Assembly (NCBI GenBank): GCA_024364735.1
Contig: JAGFNQ010004032.1
Span: forward strand, 339,428 to 403,427
Reading direction: 5' to 3'
DNA from: Boesenbergia rotunda
Taxonomy: Eukaryota > Streptophyta > Magnoliopsida > Zingiberales > Zingiberaceae
Length of the DNA: 64,000 nt
Part shown: positions 22,862 to 32,643 of the stretch, one piece after another
How the letters are laid out: each line of letters begins with the position of its first letter
Numbering within the stretch: position 1 is the first letter of the stretch
Position numbers and translations under genes: made by a program
The notes under the pieces: model-generated
What the model was told of the DNA's origin: nothing
The model's input: the letters and a program-made list of their open reading frames with translations, nothing else
The model's database searches: none

Positions 22862-23951
22862 ATGGATCTCAAGAAATTTTCTCCTAGGGAATTAGGTGAA
22901 ATGTACCACAAAGGGTTGAAAGACTTGAGTAAGTCTTAATCCTAGGTTTTGACACATTAAAAAGGGTACTTAGGGAGAAAAAGGTGAAAATGAGGTTGTA
23001 ATTGATAAAATTAGGTTTTAATGGGCAAATACCATGTAATTCAGTGCTAGAAATGAATTATGATCAAGCATAAGAAGATACATTGAGGAGAAGTCACAAT
23101 TATGACTTTTGGGAGATGTTTGAGTGATACATTTTAGAAGAAGTTGGATTTCATGCCAATCTTGGGATCCAGAGTACATTTGTATGGAATGTATTTTTCC
23201 CAAGTAGGTATGGGTACCACAAAGTTCTTCACAAAATTTGAGAATTTTTGGAGATTTGTGAAATTTCTGAATGAGACATGAAAAACTGATATTTAGAGTA
23301 TCAGTCGACTGCCATGGGGGGCAGTCGACTGCCCAGGGCTGATTTGTATATCAACAGCTGGTTTGGTGTCCAAATGGTGTAAAACAAGTGTATGGGGGGT
23401 TAATACACTGTGTTTAGGACCATTAGGGATTAAAAGAATCAATAATTGGGATATTATTGGGGTCTTTTTGATGTATGACAAAGGGGGAGAAGTGTTGGGT
23501 TTAAGTGGGAAACCAAACACACCTTTGCTAGAAACCCTAGGTGTAGGGGGAGCTAAGATTAAGGGGGAGCATGGTTGCTCCATTCTTGGCGTAAGGGGAA
23601 CCTTGGAGAGATTCTTAAAAAGCCTTTATAAGTCCAGTGTAGGGGGAGCTTGGGAGAAGCTTTAAAAACCCCGTGAAAAGTCCTAACTTGGAGGGTTAGG
23701 TGTGAAAAGTCCTAACTTGGAGGGTTAGGTGTGGAAAATTCCTAACTTTGAGGGTTAGGTGTAGGGAGCCTTGGGATAGGTTTTAAAAAGCCCGTTTCGA
23801 AAAATCCTAACTTGGAGGGTTAGGTGTAGAATGTCTTGGGATAGGATCCATGTATGCATTGCATATACATTTATTTAGCATTGTTTTTGCTATTCTTTAC
23901 TATTTGTTTCCCTAACTTAAACGTATTGCCAAACATCAAAAAGGGGGAGAT
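22862..23951 (+). other. TRG2 3' non-coding region with polypurine tract
   Basis: No ORF is supported. It contains the paired CAGTCGACTG hairpin (about 23302-23331), repeated CCTAACTTGGAGGGTTAGGTGT blocks (23680-23830) and ends in the polypurine tract AAAAAGGGGGAGA (23938-23950). Confidence 0.8.
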
Positions 23952-24922
23952 TGTTGAGGCAATCTGTGGTCCGGAGTGACCATGAGTTTTGATGTTTGAG
24001 CAAAGGTTTTAAGTTATGTTTACCCTTGTGTTCTCATATGTGTATGTTGAGTGTGCAGGATGTACAAGTTACACATATGGACTTGACTGGATGACCTCAG
24101 TACGGTGAAGGGTGATACGGAGACAAGTTGGAGGCTTGTGTGCACCTGAGGGACCTTGGTGAGCAGGGACTATGAGCTGAGGGGTGCGGACTTCGAGACA
24201 TGCGTGAAGGATGGCATGGAGGCAAGCTGGAGGCTTACGTGCATCCGAGGGATGGGAGCTGAAGATGAAGAGGGCGCGAAGGCAATAGTCGAGGCTGCGG
24301 ATGAGGAGTTAGTCGAGTCGTGAGGGTACGAGTGCTGTGTGATTGTACTAGGGAAATCCTAGGGGTCGAGTGCTGAGAGAAGTCTACTCGGGAAGGGAAA
24401 CCCTAGGTGTGTGAGTGGGGCAGTTGACTGATAAAACTCACAGAAGGTTTGCAGCTCTAGACCAGTCAACTGCTCTGGGAGCAGTCGACTGGTAGAGGCT
24501 GGTGATTTGGCTGAAAATTCGAATGTTGGGGTTGCAATAGTCGATTTTCAGTGGCACCAGTCGATTGCCCTGGGAGCAGTCGACTGGTGGCGAGTTATCA
24601 GTAGGGTTCTATTTAAAGAGGACTTCATGGAGGCTGAGACTCTTGGCGAAACTTGCTTCGTAAAAGCTTGTTAGTAGTCTGTTATGGCCAGATATTGTCG
24701 AAGTGATTGTGGCGAGATTTCTCCATCCACAAGAAATGATGAGGGCTAGCCGGAGGTTATCCGGGGAGTGATCCACCGACGGATTCTTGGATTAATCACC
24801 CGTCCGGGGTGGATACCAAGTAAATCGGTTTGTTAGCATTGTTTATTGTTGTTAGTTTTATTTTGTTTGTATTTCCGCTGCGCAACTAACAACGTATGTA
24901 AAAGAACCGAAGATTCGCTATT
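23952..24922 (+). repeat. TRG2 3' LTR, main part
   Basis: It starts TGTTGAGGCAATCTGTGGTCC and is cut at CTATT (24918-24922), where TRG3 inserted. It resumes at 30489. The reassembled LTR is about 1.0 kb, matching the 5' LTR. Confidence 0.9.
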
Positions 24923-25843
24923 TGTTGGAGCAATCAGCCCTAAGATGGTCCGGAGTAACCATAGGTTTTGATGTTTGGGCAAAGGGTTTAAGTTAGGTTT
25001 TCCCTTGTATTCTTATATGCGTATGTTGAGTGTGCAGGTTGTACAGGTTACGCATATGGACTTGACTGGACGGCCTCAGTACGGTGAAGGATGGCATGGA
25101 GGTCAGCTGGAGGCTGGCGTGCGCATCTGAGGGACCATGGAGTGCAGGGACGATGAGCTGATGGACGCGGACTTCGAGGCGTACGTGAAGGGTGGCATGG
25201 ATGATGCAAGCTGGAGGCTTGCGTGCGCATCCGAGGGACGAGGGCCGAAGATGAAGAGGGCGCGAAGGCAACAGTCGAGACTGCGGATGAGGAGTCAGTT
25301 GAGTCGTGAGGGTCGAGTGCTGTGTGAATGTACTCGGGAAGGGTTTCAGCTAGGGACCAGTCGACTGCCCCTGGGTAGGTGGCTGGTGAGCTGGCAAATT
25401 CGAACGTTGGGAGTGTCAACGGTCGAATTTGGCTGGCACCAGTCGACTGCCCTGGAGGCAGTCGACTGGTAGCGAGAAATCAGCCCCGAGTCCTATTTAA
25501 AGAGGACTTCGTGGTGGCTGAGTTTCTGGACGAAACTTGTCTTGGTTAAGGGCAAGTTAGTAGTCTTCGTGTCCAGAGCTTTGTTTGGTGTTGTGGTGAG
25601 GTTTCTCCACCTACAAGGAGCGACACGTGATAGCCGGAGGTTATCCGGGGTTTGATCCGCCGAAGGATTGTTGGATTAGTCACCCGATCAGGGTGGATAC
25701 CAACTAAATCTGAGGCGTTAGCATTGGTTAGTCTTTGTTCTTATTGTTTTATTTTGTATTTCCGCTGTGCTAACATCTTGTAGAGAACGAAGTCATCAAA
25801 ATACGCTATTCACCCCCCTTTAGCGTACGGAACGATCCTAACA
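24923..25843 (+). repeat. TRG3 5' LTR (921 bp)
   Basis: It starts TGTTGGAGCAATCAGCC and ends CGATCCTAACA. TATTTAAA at 25494-25501 is the likely TATA box. Relative to the 3' LTR it has an extra GAT near 25204 and lacks about 12 bp near 25368, which removes one arm of a palindromic hairpin. Confidence 0.93.
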
Positions 25844-25916
25844 ATTGGTATCAGAGCGAAGGACCGCTCTTGATCGGACTAACCGCCGAGGGAGCAACCG
25901 CTAGAGGTGAAAAATA
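25844..25916 (+). other. TRG3 primer-binding site and leader
   Basis: TGGTATCAGAGC at 25846-25857 pairs with tRNA-Met. The leader of about 60 bases to the ATG has no upstream ATG that I can see. Confidence 0.9.
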
Positions 25917-27593
25917 ATGGAAGATAAACTTGGGGACAACATTTACACCCCACCGCCCTACGACAACGAAGATTTTGATTTTTGGCGGGCAAGGATGAAG
26001 AATTGGCTTAGCATGGAATGGGAGTGCATGGTCATGCTAGAAGAGCCATTCGAAGTCCCAAAGGACAAGCATGGAAAGAATATTCGTCCCAGAAATTGGA
26101 CTCAAGAGCAACAAGACTACTCTAGGGCAAACAAGAAGGTAATAGATATATTAATTGATGTTTTGCCTAACAATGTCTTGAGTGGTGTAGGGACATATGA
26201 AAATGCGTGCGAATTATGGAGCAAAATAGAAGATTTTCATAAGAACACCATCCAAGCTAAGTCAAAAGAAGATTCCAATGAAGTGAGCCTCATGATTCAA
26301 GAAGAGGAGAGAAATGAGTCATCCACTTCATCAAGTGAAGTGTCAACTTCTTCAAGTGAGGGGGAGGAGCTAAGTGATAGATCATCGACCTCCTCAAGAG
26401 AAGAAGAAGAAGAGGTCACCACCTCAAGGATTGAGGGGGAGGAGAGACCCTCATCTACACATGATCAAGAGGAAGCCTCCACATCATCAAAAGTTGGAGA
26501 AGTAGTCAACCTAGCATCTACCTCCACCAAAGCCAAGAGAAAGGACCACATTACATGCTTTGGGTGTAATGAAAAAGGGCACTACAAGGACAAGTGCCCA
26601 AAAGGTAAAAGAGATGTAACTTCTAAACCCGGGTCTATTCGATTTGAATCTAATATAAATTGTAGGAATGGAGGAGCCCAAGAACGGAGGAAGGAGATTA
26701 GATGCTTTACATGTGGAGAGATGGGGCACTTTCACACCAAGTGCCCTAGAAAAGGTGAGCTAAAGAAGATGGAAAATCTAAGAAGATGGGAAAAAGAAGA
26801 AAGAAGGAAGAGAAGAAGCTCACAACAAGGAAGGACTACAAGGGTAAGGGAGGTACCCTCTAACCCTAGTTTAAAAAGAAATTCGATTTCAAGTTCTTCT
26901 TTACATTTCAAGAAACATGTTAATTACCCACCCATGCATGCTAAAACTCATGAGAATTGTTTATTTGTGCATAATCATGGATTTAAGTACAATGATAGGG
27001 CTAAGGGTAACAAGGTAGATTATAACCCTAAGAAAAGCATGCATCATGATAGACCTAAGACTTGGGTACCTAAGGATCAAGGCATTGACCCCAAAAAGGG
27101 GAGACAAATGCCTAAGAAAATGGATAGGTCTAGGAATGTCCAAGGTGGACATATGGACTCTAGGGTTCAAGGCCTAAAAAGGGAAAATCAAGCCTTAAGG
27201 GCAAGACTTGATACTTTAGAAAAGACCTTAGAAAGATTCAAGATTGGATCTAAAGGTCTAGACATGGTGTTGGGTAGCATCAAACCCAACTATGATAGGT
27301 CGGGATTGGGGTACCGATCTAAGACCTCCAAGGGCAATGGGAAGAAGAATACTGGGAAAGCATGCAATCTTAGTAAGGAGGGAAAGTCTAAGGATGGCCA
27401 GGGAATGCCATCCAAGGGTAAAAAGAGTGACCTAACCAAGGACAAGTTGTCCAAGGTTAAAAAGGTCAATTTTGTAGGCCAAGAGTCACCGGTGGCATAC
27501 CGGTGTGGCCTAGTGTGGATCGAGTCACCTAGGGAGGTGGCTAAGGCTAAGAGCTCAAGAGGGAGCTCTAGGAGCCTTTGGGGTCCATGGTAA
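25917..27593 (+). CDS. gag: TRG3 Gag-like protein, 558 aa, two zinc knuckles, no pol
   Basis: An uninterrupted frame from ATG 25917 to TAA. Residues 1-110 (FDFWRARMKNWL ... NACELWSKIEDFH) resemble the start of a copia-type (DUF4219/UBN2) Gag. The second half of that capsid domain seems absent; instead residues about 125-200 are Ser/Glu-rich (SSTSSSEVSTSSSEGEE). Two CCHC knuckles follow: CFGCNEKGHYKDKC (about 218-231) and CFTCGEMGHFHTKC (about 262-275). Next come a basic stretch (RRKRRSSQQGR), a coiled-coil-like ALRARLDTLEKTLERF and SKGLDMVLG...RSGLGYRSK, a motif shared with the SIR1 Gag. The end is RGSSRSLWGPW. No DSG protease or later domain is present. It is the only intact retroelement-type ORF in the window. 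Confidence 0.9.
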   Translation: MEDKLGDNIYTPPPYDNEDFDFWRARMKNWLSMEWECMVMLEEPFEVPKDKHGKNIRPRNWTQEQQDYSRANKKVIDILIDVLPNNVLSGVGTYENACELWSKIEDFHKNTIQAKSKEDSNEVSLMIQEEERNESSTSSSEVSTSSSEGEELSDRSSTSSREEEEEVTTSRIEGEERPSSTHDQEEASTSSKVGEVVNLASTSTKAKRKDHITCFGCNEKGHYKDKCPKGKRDVTSKPGSIRFESNINCRNGGAQERRKEIRCFTCGEMGHFHTKCPRKGELKKMENLRRWEKEERRKRRSSQQGRTTRVREVPSNPSLKRNSISSSSLHFKKHVNYPPMHAKTHENCLFVHNHGFKYNDRAKGNKVDYNPKKSMHHDRPKTWVPKDQGIDPKKGRQMPKKMDRSRNVQGGHMDSRVQGLKRENQALRARLDTLEKTLERFKIGSKGLDMVLGSIKPNYDRSGLGYRSKTSKGNGKKNTGKACNLSKEGKSKDGQGMPSKGKKSDLTKDKLSKVKKVNFVGQESPVAYRCGLVWIESPREVAKAKSSRGSSRSLWGPW

Positions 27594-29539
27594 ATGGATC
27601 TCAAAAGTTTCTCCCTTAGGAAATTAGGTGAAATGTGCCACAAAGGGTTGGGAGACTTGGGTAAGTCTTAATCCTAGATTTTGGCACATCAAAAGGAGAA
27701 TTTAGGGAGAAAAGGTGAAAAAGGAGCCATAATTCACAAAATTGAGGTTTAATGGTAGAATACCATGTATTTCAGTGGTAGAAAAGAATTGTGATCAATG
27801 AGAAGTGGATGCATTGAAGAGAAGTGAGAATTAGCACTTTTAGGGCGAGCTCATTTGATACTTTTTAGAAGAAGTAGGATTTCGTGCCAATCTTGGGATT
27901 TGGAGTACATTTATTTGGAAACATATTTTTCCCAAGTAGATATTGGCTTCATAAATCTCTCCACGAAATTTCATAATTTTTGGAGATTTGTAAAATTTTC
28001 AGGGCATTTCTGAATTTCGGCTTGAAAACCTGAAATTTCAGGTATCAGTCGACTGCCCCAGGGGCAGTCGACTGGTCTCGAGCCCAGAAACATTCTGTGA
28101 GTTTTGGGAGTCGACTGCCCCAGGGGCAGTCGACTGGTCCGTAGGCTGAAATTGAAAATGAGAATGTTGGCTAATCAGAAATTACAAACTTGGTTATGGG
28201 ATATGGTTTAGGATTAAAATTCTTGGTTATGATTTCACATTCCTTGAATAAAGTGTTATCCCATGATTTGATAAGAATTTATTGGATTTTATGGAAATCA
28301 AGAAGGATTGATAAGGTTCCCTAGGTATCTAAGATTTAGAGGTTAAACAGGGAACATTGAGGACAATTCCATGTGTTGAATTATGATGGGTAGATTTGAC
28401 AAACACATGGAATTAGAAACGAATTTGAAAGTTGATACTTAATGCAAAATTCTTAAGAAACGTAGATGTGTACCAAAAGTCAAGCACACTTGATATTTCC
28501 ATGATATCATATTTTTCTAGGATAGGGTATATCCTAGTAAGTGTGCTTGCAATCTTTAAAGTTTTTAAGATTGTGTTGAGTTCTTTTTGGCACCTAGGGA
28601 AAGATTGCTTGGGGCAAGTCTATGATAGTGTCAAAGGGGGAAGAACTCGGGTATTGGGTTGTGTATGACTCAACGTGGTGTCTAGGAGGTTAAGTTGGGT
28701 AGAACTTGACCTGGGAAAAATGAAAATTGGGAGAAGGCATGGGTTAAGGGGGAGGTTGTCTCCTATTTGCCTTAATTTTCATAAGAAAATTTTTGGGTTT
28801 TGTACCAAACATGGGAATGGGGATAGATACATGGTGAAATGTATTTTTCCCAAGTAGGTATGGGTACCACAAAGTTCTCCACGAAATTTGGAAATTTTTG
28901 GAGATTTGTGGAATTTCTGGCGCGTTTCTGAAATTCGGCCAGAAAACTGATTATCAGAGTATCAGTCGACTGCCCTGGGGGCAGTCGACTGGTCAGGGCT
29001 GGTGTGGGTATCCAGCAGCTGACTTGGGTCCGAGTGATTGAAAACAAGTGTATGGGGGCTAGTACACGTTGTTTAGGACCATTTGGGATTAAAAGAATCA
29101 ATAATTGGGTTATTGTTGAGTTCTTTTTGATGTATGGCAAAGGGGGAGAGTTGTGTTGGGTTTAAGTAGGAAACCAAACATACCTTTGTTAGAAACCCTA
29201 GGTTTAGGGGAGCTATGATTAAGAGGGAGCATGATTGCTTCATTCTTGGCGTAAGGGGAACCTTGGAAAAGTTCTTAAAAAGCCTTTGTAAGTCCAATGT
29301 AAGGGGGAGCTTGGGAGAAGCTTTAAAAAGCCCGGTTTGGTGGTGAAAATCCTAGCTTGGAGGGTTAGGTGGGAAAATCCTAGCTTGAAGGGCTAGGTGT
29401 AAAATTCCTAACTTGGAGGGTTAGGTGTGGGATGCCTTGGGATAGGATCCAGTTATGCATTGCATATGCATTCATTTAGCATTGTTTTTGCTATTTACTA
29501 CTATCTTGCTTTTCTAACTTAAACAGATTGCCAAACATC
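27594..29539 (+). other. TRG3 3' non-coding region (1.9 kb)
   Basis: No ORF beyond chance; small frames at 28432 and 28675 do not recur in the other copies. It includes three palindromic hairpins built from CAGTCGACTG (28046-28074, 28109-28136 and 28963-28991). It also has GGGGGAG-rich stretches and GGTTAGGTG repeats near 29350-29430. Conservation with TRG1 and TRG2 suggests cis-acting use, for example in packaging or priming. Confidence 0.75.
28046..28136. repeat. Pair of near-identical CAGTCGACTG hairpins
   Basis: CAGTCGACTGCCCC is followed directly by its near inverse GGGGCAGTCGACTG at 28046-28074. Almost the same structure recurs at 28109-28136. Each arm is itself the perfect palindrome CAGTCGACTG, so both intra-strand hairpins and inter-strand dimers are possible. 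Confidence 0.9.
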
Positions 29540-29553
29540 AAAAAGGGGGAGAT
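29540..29553 (+). other. Polypurine tract of TRG3
   Basis: AAAAAGGGGGAGA plus T precedes the LTR start TGTTGG. The same tract, followed by TGTTGG, occurs on the minus strand of SIR1 (38855-38842). Confidence 0.9.
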
Positions 29554-30483
29554 TGTTGGAGCAATCAGCCCTAAGATGGTCCGGAGTAACCATAGGTTTT
29601 GATGTTTGGGCAAAGGGTTTAAGTTAGGTTTTCCCTTGTATTCTTATATGCGTATGTTGAGTGTGCAGGTTGTACAGGTTACGCATATGGACTTGACTGG
29701 ACGGCCTCAGTACGGTGAAGGATGGCATGGAGGTCAGCTGGAGGCTGGCGTGCGCATCTGAGGGACCATGGAGTGCAGGGACGATGAGCTGATGGACGCG
29801 GACTTCGAGGCGTACGTGAAGGGTGGCATGGATGCAAGCTGGAGGCTTGCGTGTGCATCCGAGGGACGAGGGCCGAAGATGAAGAGGGCGCGAAGGCAAC
29901 AGTCGAGACTGCGGATGAGGAGTCAGTTGAGTCGTGAGGGTCGAGTGATGTGTGAATGTACTCGGGAAGGGTTTCAGCTAGGGACCAGTCGACTGCCCAA
30001 GGGGCAGTCGACTGGTAGGTGGCTGGTGAGCTGGCAAATTCGAACGTTGGGAGTGTCAACGGTCGAATTTGACTGGCACCAGTCGACTGCCCTGGAGGCA
30101 GTCGACTGGTAGCGAGAAATCAACCCCGAGTCCTATTTAAAGAGGACTTCGTGGTGGCTGAGTTTCTGGACGAAACTTGTCTTGGTTAAGGGCAAGTTAG
30201 TAGTCTTCGTGTCCAGAGCTTTGTTTGGTGTTGTGGTGAGGTTTCTCCACCTACAAGGAGCGACACGTGATAGCCGGAGGTTATCCGGGGTTTGATCCGC
30301 CGAAGGATTGTTGGATTAGTCACCCGATCGGGGTGGATACCAACTAAATCTGAGGCGTTAGCATTGGTTAGTCTTTGTTCTTATTGTTTTATTTTGTATT
30401 TCCGCTGTGCTAACATCTTGTAGAGAACGAAGTCATCAAAATACGCTATTCACCCCCCTCTAGCGTACGGAACGATCCTAACA
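29554..30483 (+). repeat. TRG3 3' LTR (930 bp)
   Basis: It starts TGTTGGAGCAATCAGCC and ends CGATCCTAACA, followed by CTATT. TATTTAAA lies at 30134-30141. It keeps both palindromic hairpins (29986-30014 and 30080-30108). Confidence 0.93.
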
Positions 30484-30488
30484 CTATT

Positions 30489-30521
30489 CACCCCCCTCTA
30501 GCGTACGAAATCGATCCTATA
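30489..30521 (+). repeat. End of the TRG2 3' LTR
   Basis: CACCCCCCTCTAGCGTACG...CGATCCTATA is the LTR tail displaced by TRG3. The expected CA end has become TA. The TRG2 target duplication GGAAC follows at 30522-30526. Confidence 0.9.
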
Positions 30522-30526
30522 GGAAC

Positions 30527-30914
30527 TGCTTTGGCATGGGGTCTTCTACAATCTCCGATGAGAAAGGGGTAGAGGGAGCCTTTGGGGAGGCCTTAGGTTC
30601 TTCCCTCTTCCTTGGCCTATCTTCCTGCTCAGCGTGCTGGAGGCAACTGAGTTGGCATTCTCCACATCTCCTGGAGACTCCCGCTGGTGGTCCGGGACTG
30701 CTCTGGCTTGTCTCCCCGACGGTGAGACAGATCTTCGTGGTTGGGGGTGCGAGATGGAGATTCTTGAGATCTCCTCCTGCATAGAAGTGTCTCGCCGTGA
30801 GGTGCCTGCTCGATTTGATGCAGTTTGAGCGCCCCTTTGATGCCGTTGGACATCAAGCGATCTAGTTCCTCTTTCATCAGGACGATGGATTGTCCCGATG
30901 GCAGGCTCTGCCAT
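30527..30914 (-). pseudogene. gag: TAT1 gag, N-terminal part
   Basis: The minus-strand frame begins MAEPAIGTIHRPDERG at 30914, shortly after the primer site, and reads a low-complexity, Arg/Ser/Gln-rich segment. A frameshift moves the reading to the frame that ends SSEIVEDPMPKQ at 30527. That frame continues at 20156 beyond TRG2. Poorly conserved basic N-termini are normal for Tat Gag. Confidence 0.7.
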
Positions 30915-30963
30915 CGGTGTTCCTTTTGGTGCTTTATTGGTTTCCCACAGACGACGCCAATCT
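30915..30963 (-). other. TAT1 primer-binding site
   Basis: On the minus strand, TTGGCGTCGTCTGTGGGAAA (30960 down to 30941) follows the LTR end ...CAGAACA after three bases. TTGGCG(C/T)CGTCTGTGGGAA is the usual Tat/Ogre primer-site motif. Confidence 0.85.
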
Positions 30964-31718
30964 TGTTCTGGAAGGAATCGATGTAGACGGCCCGTCACCA
31001 GAGTCCAATCCACCGAGATGATGGCGAGAGAGGAAAAGCTCCTGTCATGCGAGATTAACATGAGCATTAATGGGAACAGGCCAAAGGTTGTCCGGCGGAG
31101 CCCACTCCGACGCTCAAGTCAGTGCCTTAGTATAGGAGATGGCAGAAAGCAAGGAGAATGTATAAGTTAGAGAGTGCATAACCCCTTTACCGGAGGGGTT
31201 GGAGTACCTTTTATACCTGAGGTGACAGTCATACGTGTCTCCACGATCTTCGTCACGCCCCCTCGATCTTCGTTTACTAGATAACCCTTGTAACAGTCGT
31301 CGCCATCATTAAATCTAGATCGTTGCGATGATGAAGGCGTTAATGACCGTGTATTACGGGTCATGATTATCCCTTAATTATAGGTGATGATTATCCATAG
31401 ATCCGAAAAGAGAGGGACCGTTACTTGAGGTCAAGTGCTCCTTGGGCTCCGCTACCCTGAGGTGATCTCGGGGTCTTTTGGCCCGGGGGGGGGGGGTCCC
31501 GGGGACCTGACCTCCCGAGATGATCTCGGGCGTGTGTCTTCCAGGGTCAGTCTCTAGTGTATGTCTGCTTGTGGTGTTCTTGGGAACCCACCTTCCCGAG
31601 GGGGCCTCGGGCGCCACATAAAGAGATTTGTTCAGACTCGGTAGATCTTGTCACATAGCTTCTTCAGTCCACGTGTCAGCCACGGGGTGCTCAACCCCAT
31701 CAATGTTCATTATGTTCA
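30964..31718 (-). repeat. TAT1 5' LTR (755 bp)
   Basis: Plus-strand edges are TGTTCTGGAAGG and ...TTATGTTCA. It aligns with the solo LTR at 31882-32638 (757 bp) and the partial LTR at 56250. TATAAAAG on the minus strand (31215-31208) is a likely TATA box. A 12-base G run lies at 31485-31496, in a region of repeated CCCGAGGTGATCTCGGG-type inverted repeats. Confidence 0.85.
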
Positions 31719-31881
31719 TTGATATTTCTTCATCTAATTTGTTTCATATATTTTCTGAGTGTCCCCCTAAGTCATATAAAAGATATCAACAAGTAAAACT
31801 TTACAAATAATAAAGTTAGACTTAAGTTTAATATTACTTGACCCAATTATCTTAAATTTTATATTATTTCCAAATTCTACT

Positions 31882-32638
31882 TGTTCCGAAAGGGAACGAC
31901 GTGGATGGTGAGTCACCAAAGCGCAACCCACGATGACGGTGACGGGGAGAGGATGTCGATGGCCTGCAAGATTAGCACGAGCGTTAAAGGGGATGCACCG
32001 GTAGATTTTCCAGTGGAGCCCGCTCCGACGCTCAGGTCAGGAATCTTATCTCTTTTTCGGAGGATGACGAGGAATCAAATTTGATCTTAGTTCCGAAAGC
32101 TTACCTCCTTTACCTGAACACCAAGGCATCTTATATACCTGAGGTTTCGGTCACACGTGTCCTCACATTCTCCTCTACATCTCTTAATCATCGGTCACTT
32201 AATAGATATCCTATCTTTTAGTAACGGTCGCTGCGATCATTAAGGCCTTAATTGTCGTGCATTGTGGGCAATAATTATCCGATGATTTTCCTATTCTGGA
32301 AAGAGGAATGATTACTTGATGTCGGGCTTTCTGACTCCTATGAAGATCTTTGGGTTCCACTCTCTCGAGTCAGTCTTGGATTCTCATCTTCCGAGCTGAC
32401 CTTAGGGCCTTCATCACTTTCCCAAGATAGTCTCGGGAGCCCGATTCCTAGTCTGACCTCGGGAGCTTTCTTCCATTCTCCCGAGGTAGTCTCGAGAGCC
32501 CGATTGCTAGTCTGATCTCGGGGCTCTAATCATTTCTTCCGAGATAGTCTCGGTCTGACCATAGAGCTCTAGTTCGGCAGGCGCTCCCACATAGATTCTG
32601 CGTGCAATGTGTCCACCCCGTGATGTTTATTCCTATCA
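31882..32638 (-). repeat. Solo LTR of a Tat-type element (757 bp)
   Basis: Edges TGTTCCGAAAGG and ...TTCCTATCA match the TAT1 LTR. Flanks CTACT (31877-31881) and TTACT (32639-32643) are a five-base duplication with one mismatch. The SIR2 sequence continues on both sides in register with SIR1. A solo LTR arises by recombination between the two LTRs of a full element. Confidence 0.8.
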
Positions 32639-32643
32639 TTACT

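Larger units (their letters stand above)
24923..30483 (+). mobile_element. TRG3, young gag-only (TR-GAG type) copia element
   Basis: A complete 5561-bp element with LTRs at 24923-25843 and 29554-30483. Exact target duplications CTATT lie at 24918-24922 and 30484-30488, with a tRNA-Met primer site at 25846-25857 and a polypurine tract at 29540-29552. By eye the LTRs differ by about six substitutions and two small indels over 920 bp. It encodes a single intact 558-aa Gag-like protein and no pol, so it matches the terminal-repeat-with-GAG class of non-autonomous elements. It must have used enzymes from another element. Confidence 0.93.
20157..30521 (+). mobile_element. TRG2, older gag-only copia element, interrupted by TRG3
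   Basis: Target duplications GGAAC flank it at 20152-20156 and 30522-30526. The 5' LTR is 20157-21173 and the 3' LTR is 23952-24922 plus 30489-30521. The interior holds a decayed gag ORF and no pol. Its LTRs differ clearly from each other (roughly 5-10% by eye over the first 200 bases), so TRG2 is much older than TRG3, which sits in its 3' LTR. Without TRG3 the element is about 4.8 kb. Confidence 0.9.
15104..31718 (-). mobile_element. TAT1, non-autonomous Tat-lineage Ty3/gypsy element, interrupted
   Basis: On the minus strand the order is 5' LTR (31718-30964), primer site, gag (30914-30527, resuming at 20156), protease, 83-bp tandem array, spacer and an antisense ORF remnant. TRG2 (20157-30521) with its GGAAC duplication splits gag. 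The 3' LTR is not in the window and should lie left of the Athila insertion. I find no RT, RNase H or integrase between the protease (18440) and the antisense ORF (15390), so this copy was probably non-autonomous or deleted. The outer flank TTGAT (31719-31723) is the candidate target duplication. Confidence 0.75.
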
